A stretch of 23,186 nucleotides of DNA from Priapulus caudatus (lineage: Eukaryota; Priapulida; Priapulimorpha; Priapulimorphida; Priapulidae), in NCBI RefSeq assembly GCF_000485595.1, contig NW_014577243.1:311817-335002 (forward strand), read 5' to 3'. The position numbers were made by a program, and so were the translations under genes. Shown piece by piece: positions 1 to 8,176 of the stretch. The notes under the pieces are model-generated. The model ran no database searches and was not told the origin of the DNA. It worked only from the letters and a program-made list of their open reading frames with translations. Positions within the stretch are counted from its first letter, which is position 1. Each line of letters starts with the position of its first letter.

Positions 1-745
1 AACACCACTGGAAGCACTAAGGACAGAGTTAGAAATCTTACCAATAACAGATAAATAGATTACAAAAACTCATGCTACTACAATACATAGGTAAGATAGT
101 ATAACAATAAGAGTAATGAAGAGAGTATTAACAGCCAGATCAAAGAGGAAGGAAAAATTGGGAAATTTTGTATTAATCTAAAGGAATTACGACTGGAATA
201 ATCATTTACAGCCAATAGGGATTAAAACAACAAAGCCTAAAAAAAAATCAAATGTCACTCTTAAAAAAGGATTATTATAGAGGCAAATTGAAAAACTAGA
301 GATAAAAACAAACATAAAAGATGATAGAACATTGAAACATACGGATAAAGAAATATATGAAAGAATTATCATTTGGACTCGTGTTTAGATTTAATGGAAA
401 CATTGTAGATTGATCTCAAAGGGTTACTTTAGAAATAACTTCAGGACGGGACAGGTTGTAATTAGATGCTAATAGAATATAAATGAGGACTGTGGCAACA
501 TTTTATAGTAATGTGAATAGCTATAATAATAATAAGCGAATGGAGAGGAACAACCACGGTTATTGAAACCAGCGTTAGATTATGTGCGGAAAATTCTGTG
601 ATTCGAAACACACGTATCTAGAGAATTAGAGGCGCGCATTAATCTCCTTTTTCTCTAGATAATCTCCGCACTTCGTTGAATCGAATGCCTTGTGAAATAC
701 AAGAGAGGGAGCCAAGATTACAAGATACAAGATACAGATACAACA
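1..745. other. AT-rich intergenic DNA with a decayed coding-like stretch
   Basis: There is no intact gene here. On the plus strand about 182-387 can be read almost open, with a single stop near 282, as a lysine-rich peptide. This could be a decayed element fragment or just AT-rich chance. The first bases (AACACCACTGG) match a motif that recurs at about 1090 and 5342 next to the two dispersed-repeat copies, so the window may begin at the edge of a third copy. Confidence 0.3.
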
Positions 746-749
746 CCCG

Positions 750-1300
750 AGAAGAAGCAAGTAGCCAAGCCTCGACCGCGTCATGGCGGTTCGCCTCTTT
801 TCAGCGCGCAACACCCCTCTCTGCCCTTACGCCACCACTCCCCCCACCCATACTTGACCCACCCCAATTTATGATTCCACGAGTGTTCCCCTATTCCTCT
901 CGATTGACCTTATCGCAACCGACAACCACCACACCACCCTCCCCCTTCGCCAGAAGCCTACCTACGCGGACCCCACCTACACATGGTGACAATACTATAC
1001 CAGGATATCGAGGATTGGCACATCGCCTACCCGCCCACTAAAGTTCTGGGACGAGGACCGAGACGCCTATATACTCCGGCCTCGTCCCTAAACACCACTG
1101 GCGACGGCGACGGCGACACCAAACCCACGCAGACGCCACACGCATGCCAGCCCCTCGACGCAGATGCACCACGCATGCCGGGGCGGTCGACGCAGACGCG
1201 CACAACGCAGCAACGCGGCGTCGACGCCACACGGATACGCGCATCGGAGCCAACCACGGATCACGCCACCCACGGCAGACAAGCCAAGGACAACGGACGT
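750..1300 (+). repeat. Dispersed repeat, copy A
   Basis: This GC-richer block is a diverged copy of the block at about 5015-5470. Shared landmarks occur in the same order: an AGCCAAGC..CG segment (A near 763, B near 5028), CAACACCC (809 and 5093), a C-rich stretch ending in CTACACATGG (about 977 and 5248), an ATATCGAG/ACATCGAG stretch, and an exact CGTCCCTAAACACCACT (1084 and 5334). After this landmark copy A continues into GACG/GCAGACGC-rich sequence. Proline-, threonine- and arginine-rich frames are open through it (676-1041 and 983-1303), probably because of composition. The family was not recognised. Confidence 0.5.
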
Positions 1301-1717
1301 TGACGCGGATATTGTCAGAATTACTTAATTGAGTTAGATTTTTTTTCCGGAAACACTACATTGTATATTTCAGGGATTTCAGGATTCATATTTTACTCAA
1401 CAAAACATTCTCAAAAACAAAACCAATTATATATAATCTATAAAGAAGAAAAAAATCGATATATAATGCCACATACATAATACAACGCACAGACAGCAAA
1501 CATCAAGTTTTTTCGCCGCAAAATACCTCTCGCAACTTTCCTAACCTTTTCCCGCACCTTCATAACATGCAAATTAGTAAAGGCAAAAGCGGGGTAGGAT
1601 TGTGACAGGCTGGCTCGTAAATAGACAGATTACTCTTGGGAGACTGCGTACCACCCGGTGCCGTAGTTCTGAGTAGCAGAAATAGATCCTCCCCCTCCTA
1701 TCGAAAGTTGCGACAGT
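1301..1717. other. Non-coding, AT-rich
   Basis: No gene was seen. The stretch goes from AT-rich sequence to a moderately GC-rich part. TGTGACAGGCTGG at about 1601 has the TG start expected of an LTR, but no matching second end was found, so this is only a possibility. Confidence 0.2.
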
Positions 1718-1757
1718 GGTCAGTTTGACCAAGGGGTGACCGACTTTGGTCACGTGA
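1718..1757. promoter_or_regulatory. Cluster of GGTCA/TGACC half-sites and an E-box
   Basis: GGTCA-gtt-TGACC at 1718-1730 is an inverted repeat of nuclear-receptor half-sites with a 3-bp spacer, the geometry of an estrogen-type response element. A GGTGACC follows at about 1735, then GGTCACGTGA at 1748-1757, which also contains a CACGTG E-box. Nothing downstream shows use, so the regulatory role is inference from motif geometry only. Confidence 0.2.
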
Positions 1758-1891
1758 TATAGCGGGTTAATTGACGTAAAAGTAGAATTAAAAGAGACGG
1801 TTCGAACAGGGAGCAGAGTCGACCACGTAGGGATGTGGATATGGTTTTGGGTTTCTTGCTTGTTGCTACGTGTTGTACTGTGTTAAACTAA

Positions 1892-2030
1892 TGATACTGT
1901 TTAAACTACTGTAGTGGTGTGTTGTGCTGTGATGTAGTGTAGAGTATGTTTAAACTACTTTGATACTGTTTAAACTACTGTAGTGTGGTTGTGTTGTGAT
2001 TGTAGTTAGAGTATTGCATGCCACAGTCTA
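1892..2030. repeat. Two-copy 70-bp tandem repeat
   Basis: GATACTGTTTAAACTACTGTAGTG begins at 1892 and again at 1962 (period 70). Each copy continues into a GT-rich tail ending in a TAGAGTAT-like motif. The 8-bp palindrome GTTTAAAC occurs in both copies and once more between them near 1949. Confidence 0.7.
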
Positions 2031-2046
2031 ATTAAGGGGACGACAA

Positions 2047-2145
2047 TGTACGCGTCATGCCCGAAAGTGGGATGTACCTCTTGTGTGTATTTTTCGGTAG
2101 AGCATTAAAATATCTAGTTGTTCTACGGTACACCTTTGTTCCTCC
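2047..2145 (+). repeat. LTR-end-like direct repeat, upstream copy
   Basis: A 16-bp exact match (TGTACGCGTCATGCCC) occurs here at 2047-2062 and again at 2988-3003. Weaker collinear similarity follows for about 80 bp: a GTGGGAT..TAC motif, then CATTAAA with a polyadenylation-signal look, then a CGTACA-like motif. The copies lie in the same orientation about 940 bp apart. Two LTR relics or nested insertions of one family would explain this. Confidence 0.4.
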
Positions 2146-2606
2146 AGTAGTTATTGATGTTTCTCTGCTAAGATAACGCTATCTGATTGGAACATCTTAC
2201 ACGCGCGCAAAAAGTCACGAACCTTTCACTATACGATCACTAGCCGTAGAATTTGACATAGGATTCATTAACTTATTTTCACTTATAAATCTTAGATAAC
2301 TGCACAATTATTTTCTAAAAAAAAAAAAAATAAATAAATATATATATATATATATATTGTAATAATTCAAAATAAATAAAACTATATATTATATAAACCA
2401 AATAAAAAATATAAAATAGATGAATCAAAATCAAATAATATTCTACGTAGTTAAGTCAACGTTAGTTGAGTTATTAAGCTAATAAAATGCATAATAAAGG
2501 AATAATTTTTTGATGGTTTTTTTAATAATCATAATAATAACAATCAAAAATTCGCTAGCTAATGCTTATGCACGTACACCTTAAAATATTTTGGTAAAGG
2601 TAGCAC
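2146..2606. other. AT-rich spacer
   Basis: No coding sequence was seen. Apart from the A-tract and TA microsatellite, the stretch is low-complexity A/T. Confidence 0.3.
2317..2358. repeat. A-tract followed by (TA)n
   Basis: A run of 14 A is followed by TAAATAAATA and a TA microsatellite. The A-run may mark the tail of an old retrotransposed copy, but no body was identified upstream. Confidence 0.7.
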
Positions 2607-3019
2607 TGTAATGCCGAGAAGTTAGACAATAGGGGGATAGCTGGAAATAATTGTGTTAGACAATTGTGTTAGTTAAATAGGGATAGCTAGAAGATAACGT
2701 GTGGATGAGTCTTTGTTAAACGCCCCGACACTGACCGAACACTTGCCCACATCAAGTGGTCACAGGCGACAGCCACTAGCGAGCGGGCTGGAACCGATTG
2801 GCGGGCGAAGACAATAGGCCACGGACTTGCTCTCATTAGTATAAAACCCGAGGCGCACGGTAAAAGGTCGCTCTGCTCTCGCTTCTTCTGATTATTAAAA
2901 CAAATTATCATTTTTCTTGCACTGCGTTCGTCAGACGACCAGCACAACACTAGCATCGTAGTTACGTTCATGTAGCGCGCGCACCCGTGTACGCGTCATG
3001 CCCATCGTGGGATTATACA
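2607..3019 (+). repeat. Candidate LTR of a retroelement
   Basis: The segment would begin with TGTAATGCC and end with GGATTATACA, so it has TG..CA termini and a short imperfect inverted repeat. It lies immediately upstream of gag-like sequence. A TATAAAA box is at 2840-2846, followed about 30 bp later by a pyrimidine-rich start region (CTCTGCTCTCGCTTC) and ATTAAAA near 2893. That order fits U3, R and U5. A minus-strand open frame across it (2687-2971) is considered a shadow. No primer-binding site was recognised and no matching 3' LTR was found, so the ends are provisional. Confidence 0.4.
2840..2846 (+). promoter_or_regulatory. TATA box of the candidate LTR
   Basis: The perfect TATAAAA is followed by a GC-rich stretch and a pyrimidine-rich initiator region about 30 bp downstream. 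Its position inside a putative LTR and upstream of gag-like sequence supports a retroelement promoter. Confidence 0.45.
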
Positions 3020-3151
3020 TTAGTTAAGAATAATTACATTAAAGATCTGTGCTTGAATAACGTACATATCGTGGTCTGTGTTTAAGTGTGATATGACATA
3101 CGTTATAGCTAAGTGTACATCACCCACGCGTACCACTAATTACGATGCACG

Positions 3152-4012
3152 ATGTTTAGACCAGTGTTACACTCCCTCGTCTACAAGACTCCGCTCTTGC
3201 GATGCTCTCTACGCACCTGGAGGGCCCGGTTTGGGCGTGTACATGAAGCATTTGGTGAGAAGACATCGATGAAAGCCGTGAGAGATTTATTTGTCGCGCG
3301 ATTTAAGCGCCCCAAAGAAATCTATCTGGCTGTACTCACGGCAGTACAGCAGCCTGGTGAATCAGTCCAGGACTACATCGTGCGGCTGGAGTCGAAAGTT
3401 CGAGCTGACTGTTCCAGAACAATACAAGGTCGCCATCGCGCTGAACGGCTTGAACACAGTGCATCTTGCGGCTTCATCAGCCAAAATCGCTCGTGGAACT
3501 CGTCACGCTGGCTCATATTATCCCGCTACAACGACGGCGTTCCATCAGTCGTCCAATGCCGCAATAAGTCGCAACTGTTCAGAATTCGTAAAAAGGAAAT
3601 TGACGATCTTCGCCAGTGGGTGCGAAAACCGTTGTCTCGCATTAAGACGCTGGTTGTACTCCGCCGCGCCCGAGTCTGAGAGACGACATCAACAGCGAAC
3701 GTAATTATCATCTCATCGTCAAACCCGACGCCACAGCAACAACGCGCTGCGTATATACGACCAGCACGTGGACACGCACGCGCTGGCAACTACAGAAGAA
3801 GCGATTCGATTTCACAATGGTGAGTCCCGTTTCAATTATACGGCCAGTAAACCAACGTGTAGATATTGTTATAGACGCGGCCATGTTGCGGGCGAATTTC
3901 GCTGCAATCGGGGACTGCCTGTCCTTGTCGCGGGGTGGGGGGCAACAGCGTACGCAGGCCGAGAATGCGAACGTGGCAGCCATTAGTGTAACAACGTTTA
4001 CACTAGCATAAA
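3152..4012 (+). pseudogene. Broken gag-like gene of an LTR retroelement
   Basis: The segment resembles a retroelement capsid/nucleocapsid (Gag) polyprotein, but the signal moves between frames. About 3260-3410 reads in one frame with a motif around PGESVQDYIVRLESK, typical of Gag capsid regions. About 3400-3480 continues in a second frame with PEQYKVAIALNGL, and about 3480-3520 in a third with SLVELVTLAHII. Further downstream, 3858-3905 encodes a CxxCxxxxH zinc-knuckle start whose last cysteine is spaced six rather than four residues after the histidine. At least three frame changes make it non-functional. No protease, reverse transcriptase or integrase follows. The clade (Gypsy-like or other) cannot be decided by eye. 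It sits directly downstream of the TATA-containing LTR candidate. Confidence 0.5.
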
Positions 4013-4029
4013 AGTACTATTTAACGCAG

Positions 4030-4057
4030 TATATATATATATATATATATATATATA
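4030..4057. repeat. (TA)n microsatellite
   Basis: An uninterrupted TA repeat of about 28 bp directly follows the gag-like relic. Confidence 0.95.
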
Positions 4058-4500
4058 GCGCTATAAATATCTATAGGTTGGCTGAGTATGTTGATTGTGC
4101 ATAACCGTATGATTTTTATATAGTTCTTCACTCGTCGGTCATCAACGTACGTCACCTAACACCTCATACCTCAGATAAATGATAGGTAAGTGCAACGGCT
4201 ATCTCTCTCTAATTTAGTCGTATACGTAATGCTCAATCACTGTGACAATATTGCTATACATATAGTTGAAGGGAATTTCGCACTTTTACAATGCAAATTC
4301 TGAGTAAGATTGTGACGAACATGCTGTACACAGACCTACGACAGATAGGTGCAAACGCAATCTAGTCGGATGATGGAAAGACACGTCCGACGTCAGCCAC
4401 TGCTTCCTGTGGGTATTGTCCGTGTGACTTTACCATCTTCATCGTGCCTTTCGATGTGGAACACTGATGATGATAATAATTCTATTCTTACGTCAAGCAC
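4058..4500. other. Non-coding spacer
   Basis: No supported gene was found. A plus-strand frame is open at 4349-4615 but reads as low-complexity Ser/Thr/Asn and was not recognised; its last part may belong to the coding-like relic that follows. Confidence 0.25.
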
Positions 4501-4539
4501 CACCGACATCATCCGACACTACCTCAACGATCCACGATC

Positions 4540-5245
4540 CACGAATCCACGATCAATAATAAACACTTCAATTACCATCTCTGCGGCGAGTATACCATCA
4601 TCGACACCGCGCTAAATGCAGCCAAAGTGGCGGTAAGAACGGCAAGAATTTACACGGACGCCGAGGAGGAGGCAGCGAAAGCGGCGGTAGCAGCAGCAAG
4701 AATGCATACGAACTTTGCGGTGAAGGCGATCGACTTCGCCTCCAGTCGGCAGCGGAGAGGAACGCAGGAACGCGGTCAAGATCGTCGTTCTGAGACTACC
4801 TCCTACCGACACCCTGGAGAGCGTCAGGGACGCCGACATCGCCACCATTCCCACGACGTCACCGCAGAGACATCGTGCACCCACACTACCTGGACTCGCA
4901 CCGGGCATCACCGTGGCCATCAGAACAGATTCAGGCGGCAGGTGTCAGGGGTGTGCGCTGTCCGCCACCGCCAACCGCATCAACCGGCGCCGACGCCGTC
5001 TAGCTGATGCTGCCAGGAAAAGGAACGCAGCCAAGCCCCGGCCGGTGCTCACGGTGTCCCCTATGCACCACCGACCTCAATTATCGATTCTGCAACACCC
5101 TTACCTCTGCTCACATCTCCACCCCAGTCTACGACTCCCTCAATGTTCCCTTATCCGGTATAGTGAGGACCCACACACGCACCCCGACCTCCACGACCCT
5201 CACCCCCCCTTCAGCTTCTCCAGGCACAGTGACCCGAGCTAGGGC
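4540..5245 (+). pseudogene. Unassigned coding-like relic, probably from a mobile element
   Basis: Codon-like texture spans two frames. From about 4546 to 4755 the plus frame is open and reads as a helical, alanine-rich segment (around TALNAAKVAVRTARIYTDAE). Near 4755 the coherent reading moves to the next frame, which stays open to 5242 and includes NAVKIVVLRLPPTDTLESV and an Arg-rich basic stretch around RINRRRRRLADAARKR. An alternative frame (5007-5342) has a CxxC motif. The basic stretch would suit a nucleic-acid-binding ORF1 or Gag-type protein, but no family is recognised. The 3' part coincides with dispersed repeat copy B, so it is probably part of that repeat family. Confidence 0.3.
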
Positions 5246-5470
5246 CCTACACATGGGACGACTACTACCGCGGACATCGAGTTTTGGCATCGGACATTCC
5301 CAAAAGTTTGATGTTTTGACTAATCATCCGGGGCGTCCCTAAACACCACTCGATGCCCCGGGTGTAATCCTACCACCGGCGACTGATCTCCCGCCGCTAC
5401 CGGCCCTGCGTAGCATGGCAACCGTTCAACGCAGATGCAGACGCAGAGCCACGCAAGAACGGCGGCTGGC
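5015..5470 (+). repeat. Dispersed repeat, copy B
   Basis: This is the second copy of the block at 750-1300, in the same orientation and about 4.25 kb away. The 17-bp landmark CGTCCCTAAACACCACT is exact in both, and the flanking sequence aligns with substitutions and small indels. Both copies then enter a GCAGA(T)GC-rich stretch. The family is unknown. Confidence 0.5.
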
Positions 5471-5590
5471 AATAAGGCACGTCCGCGATACGGCAATTGG
5501 CCGCAGGACCCCGACCCGCTATCGGAATGTTACCGGGACGGCCCGCCACTTCGCCACCTCAGCCATCTTTGCTTCGCTGATGATGACCAG

Positions 5591-5878
5591 TGAGCGAAAG
5601 CTGGGATGATTACTATTACTACGAACAGTTAGATGTCTTGAGAAACTCCATCTGGCTGGACAATAGTCAATGATAATATTTGTAAAAAAGGAACAAAAAA
5701 CATTTGATGATGATGATTACACCCGGTGCGAAGTTGTAGATGAGCGAAGTGTGAGTCCTGCATGGATGACTATTATGAACAGGTCGACCATATTGAACGC
5801 CTCCATCCTGGATGGACAGTAATCGACGACAATATTGTCAAAAACAGTAGAAAAAATGTTTGATAATGATTTCAATAA
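5591..5878 (+). repeat. Two-copy ~150-bp tandem repeat
   Basis: Units start with TGAGCGAA at 5591 and 5741. Each continues GGATGA(T/C)TA, GAACAG(T/G), CTCCATC(C)TGG(C/A)TGGACA, an (A)ATATT(T)GT stretch, A-rich sequence and (T)TTGATGATGAT-like ends. In the second unit one frame reads as a plausible short C-terminal peptide (around YYEQVDHIERLHPGWTVIDD) before a stop, so the unit may be the duplicated 3' end of an element gene. Confidence 0.6.
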
Positions 5879-6022
5879 ATGTATTAATAGATACTTCTAC
5901 TTTTCACTATTTCTCTTCTACACGCCATACCCCTACATGACATAAGCACTACAAATATTACGCTCCGACAATACTTCATAACTTGTGTAACTAATGGTTC
6001 CTTTTTCTTTTCATTTATATAG

Positions 6023-6328
6023 ATGCTGAGTATTATTTTATTCATAATGACCAGCGTAGCTTCGATCATTCCGACACCACATTGTCCTGTTCCTCAAAAC
6101 AATACGTTTGTACGACGTTTTCCTCTCGTTCCATATATATGTTTACCCTATTTCTGACAATTTGCACAAGTGTTTTTACAACAATTACGTATTTATTTTT
6201 ATTTTTACCATAAGGTCTCATTGCAATTTCAAAAAAGAGAAAAACAACCCATATGTATACTCATATTTTTAACGTTGCTCTCCATATATATACGGTTCGC
6301 CAACTTTTTCGCCCAGGGGGGGGGGTAG
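6023..6328 (+). pseudogene. Short signal-peptide ORF with a later membrane segment; possible element 3' ORF relic
   Basis: An ATG at 6023 follows directly on a good splice-acceptor-like sequence (a long pyrimidine run ending TATATAG). The 44-codon ORF starts with a hydrophobic, signal-peptide-like stretch and stops at 6155. The same frame is then open again to a TAG at 6326 and contains a second hydrophobic stretch near its end, just before a G10 tract. A spliced, membrane-anchored last ORF followed by a purine tract is the arrangement of envelope-bearing LTR elements. However, the ORF is far too short for an envelope gene, has an internal stop, and was not recognised by sequence. Function is unproven and chance is a real alternative. 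Confidence 0.2.
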
Positions 6329-6335
6329 TGTAGTG
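6315..6335 (+). other. Polypurine tract and possible LTR start
   Basis: An A plus ten G (6315-6325) is followed by TAG and TGTAGTGACGATG. A G-rich tract directly before TGTAGTGAC is the usual appearance of the 3' polypurine tract and LTR start of many Gypsy-type elements. The putative LTR start shares 9 of 11 bases with the candidate LTR start at 2607. Its 3' end was not found. Confidence 0.3.
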
Positions 6336-6728
6336 ACGATGTTCACACTAACAATAAAGGTTTCCATTTTAAAGCAGTCTATCTATAAATGTGTGAAATG
6401 GCAACAAAAGCAATTGAGGTTAAATAATCCAAGGTAAATATACCACGAGTTGGATTACGTTCCCATGCACACGCATGGACAGAAGACAATAGAAGATCAC
6501 ATTAAGAAATGTTCAACAATAGCATACACTACTATAGTCACCATTGATAAGGGCACTAATGAATGATCCATAGTACTAGACAGCGGCACAGTGAGAGATG
6601 ACACGTTGGACACAGAACAATGTAAAATAATGTCATTTATCTCACCACCACTTTACAGCCAAATTCTGAGAGTAATATCTCTTATTCATGTTGTTTGTGC
6701 ACAGGACGTGCGTATGGTGTACTTGTGT
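6336..6728. other. No gene seen
   Basis: Non-coding sequence, possibly partly LTR if the start at 6329 is real. A 79-codon plus-strand frame starting at 6591 owes its length to the CA repeat that follows. Confidence 0.3.
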
Positions 6729-6804
<76 letters not shown>

Positions 6805-6816
6805 GCGCACACATGT
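6729..6816. repeat. (CA)n microsatellite with ACGC flanks
   Basis: A long CA run is flanked by (ACGC)n on the left and CGCGCGCACAC on the right. Every reading frame through it is open and gives poly-His/Thr or poly-Cys/Val, so ORFs spanning it are artefacts. Confidence 0.97.
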
Positions 6817-7391
6817 ACACATCACAGTAACCTTTACACCAGGTTGTCAAGTCGAGACACATCGATGCTATACTTAATATGTGATATACATGTATTATAG
6901 CCTCTGATACTGATGGGCACAATGAGAGGAAACAAGAGAGCTAGCTGAGGTAGCGATGAAGGGGCGGATCCCGATATTCTAGAAAGGAGGCGGTGGGTTG
7001 AATGTGAATTGAAGTTAGGGATTACCTTAAGTTATATATACATTGAGATATATTTAAAAAAAAAACCTTCCATGTGCCCTTGTGATTTTTCGCAGCCATA
7101 AGCCTGTGAGCCATGCGTATGGATTTGATTTCGTATAGCATAGTGCACACAATGCGTTCCTTTTCTACTCGTTTATTCTGTAATATGGTAGATCTCGTTT
7201 GGAAACCGCAGCTAAAGACGCTACCGTTCGTTGGCCCCCTACCTACCGTGCCAGATCACGTTTCAGTAATGCACGAGATGTTGTGCTTATATTATTTACA
7301 GAAGCTCGTTGTGGTTCGCTAGTGGTTGGTGACAAGTTGCTTGCTAGAAATAACTGGCTTGATAGTCGAGTCGATTTAATTACGACTGCGT
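6817..7391. other. No supported gene
   Basis: Two overlapping plus-strand frames (7113-7322 and 7199-7405) are open but unrecognised and have no splice or promoter support. The right end carries the likely 3' UTR of the minus-strand gene at 7392-8176, with an ATTAAA on the minus strand at 7375-7380. Confidence 0.3.
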
Positions 7392-8176
7392 TTAACTACG
7401 ATTAGCTTCGAAGCTCGACTGAGAATGAACAGTCGCACGGAAGCCAGGCGTAATGTTAGGAGATCGCCAACATTCCGCGGTCGCAATCACTGTAAAATGA
7501 CACGCCGCTGCCGACGAGTATTTAACGAAATAATTAACCCAGGAAAAATAATCTATTAATGATTAATATTGACTCGTAACAATAACCTTTTCTATGTGCG
7601 TTTATATTTAAGTAGCTAGCTACATACGCACACGCACTCACGCACAAACGCGCGCGCGCATGCACGCACGCACGCACGCACGCGCGCGCATACTCTACCA
7701 CACGTACGCCCGCACCCACGGATGCACTTACATTGAGTACTGGTGACCTGTTCGTCGGCAGCGACCATCCGACTGAGAATGACGTCAGTTAGATTATTCA
7801 ATTCATTAGTATTTAGCTGCTGCGGGCAATACGACGGAGCCACTGAAATCTGCGGCTTGCACACACAGTTGCAATCCTTCGTGCTTCCATGCGATGCAAA
7901 GTCCGTAGCCCCAGCGAGTTGGTGCACACTTCCTGTTACCCAATCTGAATCCTGAAAGATTCCAGTGGGGCCTTGGATGTTATCCATACCTCCGGCGGGA
8001 CCGTGAACACTTTCCGTGCTCCGCGAGGGAGCCAGGGTAAACGACGGCTCCGTCCCCGGAGAAATGTCCCCACGCGAACTCTTCCCACCATCACCGACTG
8101 CGTTGATAGCTTTACTTGACGTGAAACCGAGGAAGCTAGCTATCAATACTCCGCGGAGAAACACGTGCACTCTCAT
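7392..8176 (-). CDS. Two-exon gene for a small secreted cysteine-containing protein
   Basis: Exon 1 is 8176-7732 and exon 2 is 7489-7392. The ATG at 8176 is directly preceded by an in-frame TAG, which fixes the start. Exon 1 ends in phase 1 at a consensus donor (AAT|GTAAGT). The acceptor TTTTACAG at 7490 enters in the matching phase and exon 2 stays open to a TAA at 7392. The spliced product is 180 residues. Residues 1-23 form a signal peptide (around VFLRGVLIASFLGFTSSKA). Residues 53-93 are Gly/Ser-rich with loosely repeated SVH..AGG/AGA units. A CxCxC at 102-106 and C117 come next, then C155 from exon 2. N-glycosylation sequons are at N128 and N160. An ATTAAA lies about 12 bp past the stop. 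No family was recognised. It is probably extracellular; more exons or another 3' end are possible. Confidence 0.5.
7626..7691. repeat. Alternating CG/CA purine-pyrimidine tract inside an intron
   Basis: Runs of CGCGCGCG and (ACGC)n alternate purine and pyrimidine almost without break, the composition that favours left-handed Z-DNA. The tract is about 40 bp downstream of the exon 1 splice donor of the minus-strand gene. A spurious Cys/Arg/Val-rich extension of exon 1 reads through it. Confidence 0.85.

Noticed and set aside
1795-1812. GGTTCGAAC resembling a Pol III B box or tRNA T-loop
   Set aside because: The flanking bases do not form a T-stem, no A box lies at a proper distance and no cloverleaf can be drawn.
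2687-2971. 94-codon minus-strand open frame
   Set aside because: It lies across the LTR candidate with its TATA box and start region on the opposite strand, and no motif is recognised.
6591-6922. Several open frames rich in His/Thr or Cys/Val
   Set aside because: They are translations of the CA microsatellite, which has no stop in any frame.
7616-7731. Cys/Arg-rich C-terminus of the 186-codon minus-strand frame
   Set aside because: It is a read-through of the intron's CG/CA tract past a consensus GTAAGT donor; the spliced ending is more plausible.
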